DNA from: Sphingomonadales bacterium UBA6174
Lineage (GTDB): Bacteria; Pseudomonadota; Alphaproteobacteria; Sphingomonadales; Sphingomonadaceae
Reading direction: 5' to 3'
DNA: 11,060 nt
NCBI GenBank assembly: GCA_002422945.1
Contig: DITW01000010.1
Coordinates: 351-11,410, forward strand
Shown here piece after piece: positions 1 to 6,202 of this stretch (its first letter is position 1; each line of letters starts with the position of its first letter). The notes below the pieces were generated by a model. That model worked only from the letters and a program-made list of their open reading frames with translations, had not been told where the DNA came from and did no database searches. The position numbers and the translations under genes are program-made.

Positions 1-24
1 GTTCGAGTCCCGTCACTCGCGCCA
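1..24 (+). tRNA. 3' end of a tRNA gene (truncated by window start), CCA encoded
   Basis: The window opens in the T-arm of a tRNA. GTTCGAGTC at 1-9 is the invariant T-loop with its closing base pair, followed by the 3' half of the T-stem (CCCGT, 9-13), the 3' acceptor strand CACTCGC (14-20), discriminator base G (21) and an encoded CCA (22-24). The missing 5' acceptor strand is predicted to be GCGAGTG. The anticodon is outside the window, so identity cannot be read. G73 fits Asp, Asn, Glu, Gln, Ser or Trp tRNAs, and the T-stem resembles tRNA-Asp, but this is only a guess. The gene faces the minus-strand DUF2842/fau group. Confidence 0.9.
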
Positions 25-42
25 CCCTTTAAAAGGGTGGCG
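20..42 (+). terminator. Palindrome at the tRNA 3' end, possible terminator
   Basis: CGCCACCC (20-27) pairs with GGGTGGCG (35-42) around a TTTAAAA centre, giving an 8-9 bp stem. The 5' arm includes the discriminator base and CCA of the tRNA. The sequence after the stem (TTATC) is not a good T-run, so intrinsic termination would be weak. It could instead act as a processing or protective structure, or serve in both directions between the convergent genes. Confidence 0.5.
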
Positions 43-160
43 TTATCAGCAGATTAGCTGACAAGCCTCCCAAAAATTCTCCGGATATCAAGCGCTGAAA
101 TTCAGGCCCTGTTGCGGGCGTTGAGCGATATTTTCGGCTTAAATTTTCATTGATGATCCG

Positions 161-367
161 TCAGGACCATCGACCCGTTTCCATCCAGCACAACAGCGGT
201 TTCAACGGCATGATCCAGATGATTCCGGCGACCAGATAAACCGGTATTTGCAGCGCCCAATGCCAGCCGCCGATGATGGAGGCAAAGCTGCCGACCAGAT
301 ATGCCAGCAATGTGATCAGGCCAAGGATGATGAACATGCCTGCGGGTTTGCGCCAGCTAGGTTTCAT
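161..367 (-). CDS. DUF2842 family small inner-membrane protein
   Basis: A 68-residue protein beginning MKPSWRKPAGM and ending MPLKPLLCWMETGRWS. From memory this matches the DUF2842 family, small proteins of unknown function in alphaproteobacteria, especially sphingomonads. Two hydrophobic segments are visible, roughly residues 10-31 and 37-55. A positively charged N-terminus and a conserved-looking PLKPLL..WME tail follow the usual pattern for a small inner-membrane protein. The ATG at 367 is preferred over an in-frame ATG at 466: the longer form would add 33 polar residues fully inside fau, and the short start overlaps the fau stop as ATGA, typical of translational coupling. The role is unknown; linkage to fau is the only context. 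Confidence 0.8.
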   Translation of the reverse strand: MKPSWRKPAGMFIILGLITLLAYLVGSFASIIGGWHWALQIPVYLVAGIIWIMPLKPLLCWMETGRWS

Positions 368-942
368 GGGGTTAATTCTCCGATCATGCCAGCTTCCGTG
401 ATAATTGCTTGTAATGGCTGGTCCCAAGGGTCGATGGGCAGGCTCTCGCACTGCTGGACCGACCACGCAAGCCCGATCCTTTTGGCATCGGGGTAGCGCG
501 CAAAAATCCGGTCGTAAAATCCACCGCCTTGCCCCAGCCGATTGCCCGCATCGTCAAAGCCGACCAAGGGGGTGAGGATGATATCGGGCGTGATCAGGGG
601 GGCATCATCGCCGGGCTGGCGCACGCCCAACGGGCCGTCGATCAGCGCGTCATCAGGTTTCCAGCGCCGAAAGACCATGGACTCCGGTGTATCGGCGATC
701 CAGCCAAGTCCGGTGATCGCCCCCGATTGGTGCGCGTCAATCAGGCAGGGCAAGGGGCTGATTTCTCCGCCCGCCGGGATATAGGCCACGACCCTAAGGC
801 CGGGACGCCACAATGGGCGCAGATATTTGATGAGGCTTTGTTCAGACACCGCTCGCGCCTGCGGGGAAAGGGAGAGCGCATAGGCCCGGCGTTTGGCACG
901 CAGTTCGCGCCTTAGGGTTGTTTTGGGGTCGAGAGCCGTCAT
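364..942 (-). CDS. fau: 5-formyltetrahydrofolate cyclo-ligase (5,10-methenyl-THF synthetase)
   Basis: A 192-residue cytoplasmic enzyme of normal family length. It uses ATP to convert 5-formyl-THF into 5,10-methenyl-THF and so recycles the storage form of folate for one-carbon metabolism. The hallmark signature RLGQGGGFYDR is at residues 135-145. A basic N-terminal stretch (RRELRAKRRA, 11-20), GGEISPLP (58-65) and the C-terminal PLQAIITEAG (176-185) fit the family's ATP- and folate-binding regions. The gene lies directly downstream of the 6S RNA, as ygfA does in E. coli, and is probably made from a 6S read-through transcript. A weak AAGG precedes the ATG at 942. Its stop overlaps the start of the DUF2842 gene by 4 bases. 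Confidence 0.95.
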   Translation of the reverse strand: MTALDPKTTLRRELRAKRRAYALSLSPQARAVSEQSLIKYLRPLWRPGLRVVAYIPAGGEISPLPCLIDAHQSGAITGLGWIADTPESMVFRRWKPDDALIDGPLGVRQPGDDAPLITPDIILTPLVGFDDAGNRLGQGGGFYDRIFARYPDAKRIGLAWSVQQCESLPIDPWDQPLQAIITEAGMIGELTP

Positions 943-984
943 GCGGGGCCTTGCACGGCATGAGTAATATGTGCTGCGAATAAG

Positions 985-1145
985 GTGACGGAGCCGCCGT
1001 GGTCGTTTGCTTGAATATCCTCTGACGCCAAAAGCATCAGGTGGGGACCATGTGATACAGGCCAGGACCTGCGCAGGGACAGCCCCCTTAGGAAGTGAAT
1101 CGCCTCAGGGATAATCGCTAAAGCTCGTGCCGGGCAGCACCCGTC
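985..1145 (-). ncRNA. ssrS: 6S RNA (RNA polymerase-binding regulatory RNA)
   Basis: No convincing gene fills the 220 bases between zapA and fau, but the minus strand folds like 6S RNA. GACGGGTGCTGCC (1145-1133) pairs with GGCGGCTCCGTC (998-987) through 12 bp with one bulged T, forming the terminal closing stem. Inside are an apical GGGGGCTG/TGGTCCCC stem (about 1087-1080 with 1050-1043) and a hairpin CTGATGC-TTTTG-GCGTCAG (1040-1022), flanking loosely paired regions expected for the central bubble. The 3' arm GGCGGC..CCG resembles the 3' end of E. coli 6S. Size (about 161 nt) and position between zapA and fau match known 6S loci. Family knowledge: 6S mimics an open promoter, binds sigma70 holoenzyme and represses transcription in stationary phase. 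The 3' end is approximate. Confidence 0.9.
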
Positions 1146-1151
1146 TCGCTC

Positions 1152-1180
1152 TCTATACACGGCCTAGGGCTGTTGCTCAA
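1152..1180 (-). promoter_or_regulatory. Sigma70-type promoter of the 6S RNA, inside the zapA 3' end
   Basis: On the minus strand TTGAGC (1180-1175) and TATAGA (1157-1152) are separated by exactly 17 bases. Counting 7 bases past the -10 gives G1145, the first base of the 6S closing stem, so promoter and RNA fold support each other. The -35 element lies within the last codons of zapA. Confidence 0.75.
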
Positions 1181-1505
1181 GTTTATCCGCGAGCCGTTCC
1201 AACCGCGCGGCAAGCGCATCAAGCGCGGCCTGATCCGGGGCAGGGGGCGCAGCCGGTGTGGGAGCCGGGGCCAAAACGGCACCCTGACCGGCAAGCGCGG
1301 CCTGCGCATCCGTCAGCGCATCCGCCAGCAACAATCCGGCAAATAACAAGCGACGCGCCTCGGTGGTGTCACCGCCCAGAATTTCTAGCGATTTCTTCGC
1401 CTTGTCGTCGATCATCTGGCCGAGTTCGGTCAGCCTGTTTTCATCGCCCGGCTGGCAACCGATGGTATAGCGTCGACCGGCGACATCAAGGGTAACGCTT
1501 GCCAT
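1164..1505 (-). CDS. zapA: Cell division protein ZapA
   Basis: A 113-residue protein. The N-terminal half (about 1-75) has the ZapA globular pattern: a short beta strand region (VTLDVAGRRYTIGCQPGDE), then a helix beginning NRLTELGQMID and a long helix through ARRLLFAGLLLADAL. A Pro/Ala-rich linker (about 78-90) leads to a C-terminal coiled coil (ALDALAARLERLADKLEQ). ZapA tetramers bind FtsZ and bundle protofilaments at the Z-ring. The ATG at 1505 overlaps the stop of the upstream small gene (TGATG), so the two are probably translated together. The 3' end carries the 6S promoter. The Pro/Ala linker is longer than in enteric ZapA; function is assigned by fold pattern and locus. Confidence 0.9.
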   Translation of the reverse strand: MASVTLDVAGRRYTIGCQPGDENRLTELGQMIDDKAKKSLEILGGDTTEARRLLFAGLLLADALTDAQAALAGQGAVLAPAPTPAAPPAPDQAALDALAARLERLADKLEQQP

Positions 1506-1708
1506 CAGCTCGCGCCCTTTTGCTGCAAAAGCATATCGAGTTCCGATATCGCAACGGCCACATTTGCGCGTAATTGTTCATGCCGCGCAGCCAATGGCGC
1601 AAGGATTTCCTCGACACTCGGCGCAGGCGGGATTTCGGGCTTGGGGCGATTGAGACTAGCCTCAATACGGTCCAGCGCGGCGTGAATTCGGGTCATAGCA
1701 TCGGGCAT
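1505..1708 (-). CDS. Small coiled-coil protein of unknown function, coupled to zapA
   Basis: A 67-residue protein read from an ATG at 1708, with a TAAGG ribosome-binding site about 8 bases upstream. An internal ATG at 1696 is less likely because it lacks such a site. The composition is largely helical: an N-terminal heptad-like stretch (ALDRIEASL), a Pro-rich hinge (PKPEIPPAPSVEEI) and a second helix with regular hydrophobic spacing (LAPLAARHEQLRANVAVAISELDMLLQ). No family is recognised with confidence. It could be a DUF4164-like or ZapB-like partner of ZapA, since short coiled-coil genes often precede zapA in alphaproteobacteria. The single-base stop/start overlap with zapA (TGATG) implies co-translation and hints at a division role, which is inference only. 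Confidence 0.75.
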   Translation of the reverse strand: MPDAMTRIHAALDRIEASLNRPKPEIPPAPSVEEILAPLAARHEQLRANVAVAISELDMLLQQKGAS

Positions 1709-1868
1709 GAAACGGCCTTAACGACTTGGGTGATGAATGCAAAGTGTATAGCCAGATGTTCCCCAACCCTGCTTATGGTTGACGATTGCGGCGATTGCAG
1801 ACATGGAACGCGCGCGGATGGGCTGAAACGACTCGGTCCTCCATTGACGAACAATGTCAGGAAAAAAC
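1709..1868. promoter_or_regulatory. Divergent spacer between the zapA group and tkt
   Basis: These 160 bases must contain the promoters of both transcription units. On the plus strand TTGACG (1779-1784) is a good -35 match, but the -10 at the right distance (CATGGA, 1802-1807) is poor. On the minus strand TATACA is a fair -10 (about 1750-1745) with no good -35. AGGA at 1858-1861 is the tkt ribosome-binding site. Promoter assignments here are tentative. Confidence 0.35.
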
Positions 1869-3830
1869 ATGACTGTCGCTCCAACGCAACTTGCAAATGC
1901 CCTGCGCGCCCTTTCGATGGACGCTGTGCAGGCCGCGAATTCTGGCCATCCCGGTATGCCGATGGGCATGGCGGACGTTGCGACCGTCTTATTCAATGAT
2001 TTCCTGAAATTCGATGCCAAGGCCCCGAAATGGGCTGATCGCGACCGCTTTGTGTTGTCCGCTGGTCATGGCTCGATGCTGATTTATGCGCTGTTGAACC
2101 TTACCGGCTATGCCAAGCCGACGATGGAGGACATCCGCAACTTCCGCCAATTGGGCAGCCCGTGCGCCGGTCACCCGGAAGAACATGAACTGCCGGGCGT
2201 CGAAACCACCACTGGGCCTTTGGGGCAGGGCATTGCCACCGCCGTCGGCATGGCAATGGCCGAACGCCATTTGAACGCCGTGTTTGGTGACGATCTGGTC
2301 GATCACCGCACTTGGGTGATCGCGGGCGATGGCTGCATGATGGAAGGCATCAACCACGAAGCTATCGGCATTGCCGGTCATCTTGGCCTTGGCCGGCTGA
2401 ACGTGCTGTGGGACGATAACCGCATCACCATCGATGGCGCGGTCGAATTGTCGTCGAGCGAAGATGTGCTGGCCCGCTATGCCGCGACCGGCTGGCACAC
2501 CACCAGCTGCGATGGCCATGATTTCGCCGACATTGCCCGTGCGCTTGCCGAAGCCGCCGCTGATCCACGCCCGTCGATTGTTGCGTGCCGCACGTTGATC
2601 GGCAAGGGCGCACCGAACAAGCAGGGGACATCCGCGACCCATGGTTCGCCACTTGGCGCCGATGAAATCGCGGCAGCCCGTGCCGAACTCGGCTGGACCT
2701 CCGAACCTTTCGTCATTCCTGCCGACATCGCGGCTGCATGGCAGCAGGCCGGTGCCAAGGGCGCAGCCACCCGTGCCGCATGGGAAGGCCGTCTTGCGGC
2801 CTCCAGCAACGGCACGGAATTCCTGCGCCGCATGGCGGGCGATTTGCCCAAGGATAACGGTGCCAAGGCCTATCTCGATAATCTGATTGCGAACCCGGCC
2901 AAGGTCGCGACCCGCAAGGCGTCGGAAATGGCGTTGGAAGCGTTCACTGCTGCCATGCCGGAACTGATCGGCGGTTCGGCGGATTTGACCGGCTCGAACC
3001 TTACCAAGACCAAGTTGACGCAGCCGTTCACCAAAAACGACTATTCGGGCCGCTATATTTATTATGGCATTCGCGAATTCGGCATGGCGGCGGCGATGAA
3101 CGGCATGGCGCTGCATGGCGGCGTTATTCCTTATGGCGGCACGTTCCTCGTGTTCAGCGATTATGCCCGCAACGCCATTCGCATGTCGGCGCTGCAACAT
3201 GCCCGTGTGGTGTATGTCATGACGCATGACTCTATCGGCCTTGGCGAAGATGGTCCGACCCACCAGCCGATTGAACATGTGATGAGCCTGCGCCTCATTC
3301 CGAACCTGACGGTATTCCGTCCGGCGGATGCGGTGGAAACGGCGGAATGCTGGGCTTTGTCGCTGGAAAACAAGCATGGCCCATCGTTGCTTGCGCTGAG
3401 CCGTCAGAATTTGCCGCAGCTCCGCACGGACGTCAGCGAAAATCTCTGCGCCAAGGGGGCCTATCGCCTTCGTGCCGCCAGTGCCGCGCGCAAGGTCGTG
3501 CTGTTGGCGACCGGTTCGGAAGTTGAACTGGCCGTCAAGGTCGCGGACGCGCTGGAAGCCAAGGGCATTGGCGCGGATGTCGTGTCGATGCCAAGCTGGG
3601 AATTGTTCGCGGCGCAAAGCGCGGCCTATCGTGCCGACCTGCTGCCTGCCGATGCGCTCAAAGTGTCGATCGAAGCGGGCGTAACGCTCGGTTGGCAAAT
3701 TCATACCGGCCTTGATGGTCTCAATTTCGGTATCGACACATTCGGGGCTTCGGCACCGGCGGAATGTCTCTATGCGCATTTCGGGCTGTCAGTTGAGAAT
3801 ATTGTTCCGCAGATCGAAGCAAAGCTCTGA
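1869..3830 (+). CDS. tkt: Transketolase
   Basis: A 653-residue thiamine diphosphate enzyme of usual length. It moves two-carbon units between sugar phosphates in the non-oxidative pentose phosphate pathway. N-terminal ThDP domain: NSGHPGMPMG (24-33, active-site His27), GHGSM (66-70), TTTGPLGQG (113-121) and the cofactor motif GDG (153-155) with Asn184. The middle pyrimidine-binding domain has GGSADLTGSN (368-377), REFGM with catalytic Glu403, and the transketolase signature GEDGPTHQP (459-467). The C-terminal domain includes LATGSEVELA (546-555). The ATG at 1869 is chosen because AGGA at 1858-1861 sits at normal spacing; an in-frame ATG at 1854 has no ribosome-binding site. It is the first gene of the carbon cluster, 20 bases before gap. 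Confidence 0.97.
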   Translation: MTVAPTQLANALRALSMDAVQAANSGHPGMPMGMADVATVLFNDFLKFDAKAPKWADRDRFVLSAGHGSMLIYALLNLTGYAKPTMEDIRNFRQLGSPCAGHPEEHELPGVETTTGPLGQGIATAVGMAMAERHLNAVFGDDLVDHRTWVIAGDGCMMEGINHEAIGIAGHLGLGRLNVLWDDNRITIDGAVELSSSEDVLARYAATGWHTTSCDGHDFADIARALAEAAADPRPSIVACRTLIGKGAPNKQGTSATHGSPLGADEIAAARAELGWTSEPFVIPADIAAAWQQAGAKGAATRAAWEGRLAASSNGTEFLRRMAGDLPKDNGAKAYLDNLIANPAKVATRKASEMALEAFTAAMPELIGGSADLTGSNLTKTKLTQPFTKNDYSGRYIYYGIREFGMAAAMNGMALHGGVIPYGGTFLVFSDYARNAIRMSALQHARVVYVMTHDSIGLGEDGPTHQPIEHVMSLRLIPNLTVFRPADAVETAECWALSLENKHGPSLLALSRQNLPQLRTDVSENLCAKGAYRLRAASAARKVVLLATGSEVELAVKVADALEAKGIGADVVSMPSWELFAAQSAAYRADLLPADALKVSIEAGVTLGWQIHTGLDGLNFGIDTFGASAPAECLYAHFGLSVENIVPQIEAKL

Positions 3831-3850
3831 TTTTCATAAGGGAGTTACAC

Positions 3851-4858
3851 ATGACGAAAGTTGCCATTAACGGTTTCGGCCGCATCGGACGCCTCGTGGC
3901 GCGTGCCATTCTGGAACGTCCGGACTGTGGTCTGGAACTCGTTGCGATCAACGATCTGGCCGATGCCAAGTCGAACGCCCTGTTGTTCAAGCGCGACAGC
4001 GTCCACGGTCCGTTCCCGGGCACAGTCGAAGCCGATGGCAATGACATCATTGTCAATGGCAAGCGCATCAAGGTGACTGCCGAGCGCGATCCGGCCAATC
4101 TGCCGCATGCCGCCAATGGCATCGACATCGCCCTCGAATGCACGGGCTTCTTCTGCGATGCGGAAAGCGCTGGCAAGCATCTGACCGCAGGCGCCAAGCG
4201 CGTCCTGATTTCGGCCCCGGCCAAGGGCGTTGACCTCACCGTCGTCTTCGGCGTGAACAACGACAAGCTGACCGCCGATCACAAGATCGTGTCGAACGCG
4301 TCGTGCACGACCAACTGCCTCGCGCCGGTCGCCAAGGTGCTGCATGAAGCCATCGGCATCGAACGCGGCCTGATGACCACGATCCACGCCTATACCAACG
4401 ACCAGAAGATCCTCGATCAGATCCACAGCGACATGCGTCGTGCGCGTGCCGCTGGCATGTCGATGATCCCGACCACCACTGGCGCGGCCCGTGCCGTGGC
4501 GGAAGTGCTGCCGGAATTGAAGGGCAAGCTCGACGGTTCGGCCATCCGCGTCCCGACCCCGAATGTGTCGCTGGTTGACCTGACCTTCACGCCTGCGCGC
4601 GATACGTCGGTTGAAGAAGTGAACGGCCTGTTGAAGGCTGCGTCGGAAAATGGTCCGCTCAAGGGCATTCTCGGCTATTCGGACGAACCTTTGGTGTCGA
4701 TCGATTACAACCACTGCCCGAACAGCTCGACCGTCGACAGCCTCGAAACCGCCGTGCTTGAAGGCAAGCTCGTGCGCGTAGTCAGCTGGTATGACAATGA
4801 ATGGGGCTTCTCCAACCGGATGGTCGATACCGCCGGCGCGATTGCCAAGCTGATCTGA
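3851..4858 (+). CDS. gap: Glyceraldehyde-3-phosphate dehydrogenase, phosphorylating
   Basis: A 335-residue enzyme of standard length that reversibly converts glyceraldehyde 3-phosphate, NAD+ and phosphate to 1,3-bisphosphoglycerate. The Rossmann motif INGFGRIGR (6-14) is followed by AINDL (32-36), whose Asp35 suggests NAD rather than NADP preference. The catalytic Cys152 is in SNASCTTNCLAP and His179 in TTIHAYTNDQ. The C-terminal WYDNEWGFSNRM is characteristic. The start has GGAG at 3841-3844, 6 bases upstream. It lies 20 bases after tkt, so the two probably share a transcript, and it precedes pgk, which uses its product. An erythrose-4-phosphate dehydrogenase role is possible for such homologues but less likely beside pgk. 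Confidence 0.97.
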   Translation: MTKVAINGFGRIGRLVARAILERPDCGLELVAINDLADAKSNALLFKRDSVHGPFPGTVEADGNDIIVNGKRIKVTAERDPANLPHAANGIDIALECTGFFCDAESAGKHLTAGAKRVLISAPAKGVDLTVVFGVNNDKLTADHKIVSNASCTTNCLAPVAKVLHEAIGIERGLMTTIHAYTNDQKILDQIHSDMRRARAAGMSMIPTTTGAARAVAEVLPELKGKLDGSAIRVPTPNVSLVDLTFTPARDTSVEEVNGLLKAASENGPLKGILGYSDEPLVSIDYNHCPNSSTVDSLETAVLEGKLVRVVSWYDNEWGFSNRMVDTAGAIAKLI

Positions 4859-4867
4859 ACCAGAACA

Positions 4868-4905
4868 AATAACCCCGGTGGGACATCCCCGCCGGGGTTA
4901 TTCTT
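4868..4905 (+). terminator. Strong hairpin between gap and pgk (partial terminator or processing element)
   Basis: Positions 4868-4882 pair with 4888-4902 to give a 15 bp stem (AATAACCCCGG arm against CCGGGGTTATT, then TGGG with CCCG including one T-G pair) and a 5-base loop. The sequence after it, CTTATC, is not a clean T-run, so read-through into pgk is likely. A role in attenuation or in stabilising the gap message fits the position 10 bases after the gap stop. Confidence 0.65.
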
Positions 4906-4934
4906 ATCAAACAGTCTGAACTTCAAAGGGTGAT

Positions 4935-6131
4935 ATGAGCAGCTTCAAAACCTTGGATGATATGGGCGATCTGACCGGCAAGCGCGTGCTGGTGCGGGAA
5001 GATCTGAACGTGCCGATGCAGGACGGAAAGATCAGCGATGATACCCGTTTGCGCGCCACAGTTCAGACTATTTCTGAACTGTCGGATCGTGGAGCCAAGG
5101 TGTTGGTGCTGGCGCATTTCGGTCGTCCGAAGGGTGAACGCCGCGAGGATATGTCGCTTGCGCCAATCGCTCCGGCATTGGCCGCTGTGCTGGGCCGCGA
5201 TGTTGCTTTTATCGCTGATTGTCAGGGCGCGGATGCGGCTGCTGCTGTTGCGGCCCTAGCGAACGGCGCGATTGCGGTGTTGGAAAACACCCGTTTCCAT
5301 GCGGGCGAAGAAAAGAACGACCCGGCCTTGTCGGCGGCGATGGCCGCGCTTGGCGATCTTTATGTGAATGACGCCTTTTCGGCGGCGCACCGGGCGCATT
5401 GCTCGACCGAAGGTCTTGCCCATCTGCTCCCGGCCTTTGCCGGTCGCGCGATGCAGGCGGAATTGGAAGCGCTCGAAAAGGCGCTCGGCAAGCCGGAACA
5501 TCCGGTTGCTGCCGTGGTCGGCGGTGCGAAGGTTTCGACCAAATTGGATGTCCTCAAGCATCTGGTCGCCCGCGTCGATCATCTGATCATCGGCGGCGGC
5601 ATGGCCAATACCTTCCTCGCGGCTCGCGGCGTCGATGTGGGCAAATCCTTGTGCGAACATGATCTGAAAGATGTGGCGGATGCCATATTGGATGCAGCAG
5701 ATAAGGCCGGTTGCACGGTCCATCTGCCCTATGACGTGGTGGTGGCCAAGGAATTCGCCGCCAACCCGCCAACGCGCACGATCAATGTTCATGAAGTGGC
5801 GGCGGACGAGATGATCCTCGACGTTGGCCCGGCGGCGGTGGAAGCGCTGGGCGATGTGCTCAAGACCTGCAAGACCTTGGTCTGGAATGGGCCGATGGGC
5901 GCATTTGAAATTCCGCCGTTCGACTTTGCCACCGTGGCCTTGGCACGGACAGCGGCTGCGCTGACGGCGGAAGGTTCGCTGATTTCGGTGGCCGGTGGCG
6001 GGGATACCGTTGCGGCCCTCAATCATGCGGGCGCGGCGGCTGATTTCACCTTTGTTTCAACCGCTGGCGGCGCGTTCCTTGAATGGATGGAAGGGCGCGA
6101 ATTGCCCGGCGTTGCCGCGCTGACGGCCTAA
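4935..6131 (+). CDS. pgk: Phosphoglycerate kinase
   Basis: A 398-residue monomeric kinase of normal length. It transfers phosphate between 1,3-bisphosphoglycerate and ADP and is reversible in gluconeogenesis. N-domain substrate motifs: REDLNVP (21-27, the R-x-D-x-N signature), AHFGRPKG (60-67), ENTRFHAGEE (117-126) and the FSAAHRAH region (148-155). The C-domain nucleotide site has GGAKVSTKLDVL (196-207), WNGPMGAFE (317-325) and GGGDT (354-358). AAAGGGTGAT precedes the ATG. Compared with the common R-V-D-L-N-V-P, residue 22 is Glu, a tolerated variation in alphaproteobacterial enzymes as I recall. It follows gap after a 76-base spacer holding a strong hairpin, so expression may be lower than gap. 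Confidence 0.97.
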   Translation: MSSFKTLDDMGDLTGKRVLVREDLNVPMQDGKISDDTRLRATVQTISELSDRGAKVLVLAHFGRPKGERREDMSLAPIAPALAAVLGRDVAFIADCQGADAAAAVAALANGAIAVLENTRFHAGEEKNDPALSAAMAALGDLYVNDAFSAAHRAHCSTEGLAHLLPAFAGRAMQAELEALEKALGKPEHPVAAVVGGAKVSTKLDVLKHLVARVDHLIIGGGMANTFLAARGVDVGKSLCEHDLKDVADAILDAADKAGCTVHLPYDVVVAKEFAANPPTRTINVHEVAADEMILDVGPAAVEALGDVLKTCKTLVWNGPMGAFEIPPFDFATVALARTAAALTAEGSLISVAGGGDTVAALNHAGAAADFTFVSTAGGAFLEWMEGRELPGVAALTA

Positions 6132-6161
6132 TAATAATATAAAAACAACGACATGCGACCA

Positions 6162-6183
6162 GCCGTCGCGGGGGCGCGACGGC
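6162..6183 (+). other. GC-rich hairpin between pgk and fba
   Basis: GCCGTCGCG (6162-6170) and CGCGACGGC (6175-6183) form a perfect 9 bp stem closed by a GGGG tetraloop. No T-run follows; the next element is the fba ribosome-binding site AGGAG at 6191-6195, only 7 bases away. This is unlikely to be an efficient intrinsic terminator and better fits an mRNA processing or stability element, or a structure that influences fba translation. Confidence 0.6.
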
Positions 6184-6202
6184 ATTAATCAGGAGCCAAA
6201 AT

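Noticed and set aside
152..171. Hairpin spanning the DUF2842 stop codon on the minus strand as a terminator
   Set aside because: The 8 bp fold includes a G-T pair, contains the stop codon in its loop and is followed by A-rich, not T-rich, sequence, so termination is doubtful.
939..1160. Possible 73-residue protein in the zapA-fau gap
   Set aside because: The stretch is better explained by the 6S RNA, which has a promoter and closing stem matching its ends. The peptide resembles nothing known.
1779..1807. tkt promoter (TTGACG with a -10 at 1802-1807)
   Set aside because: The -35 is good but CATGGA is a poor -10, so it is noted only within the spacer entry and not called as a promoter.
1989..3779. 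Long open frame of about 596 codons on the minus strand across tkt
   Set aside because: It lies antisense to transketolase, which carries all catalytic motifs. Its translation is rich in Arg/His/Gln without any family motif, as expected of a codon-bias shadow in GC-rich DNA.
3845..4714. Minus-strand open frame of about 289 codons across gap
   Set aside because: Antisense shadow of a clear GAPDH gene; the composition is biased and there is no ribosome-binding site context or recognisable domain.
5256..6026. Minus-strand open frame of about 256 codons across pgk
   Set aside because: Antisense shadow of phosphoglycerate kinase with no motif of its own.
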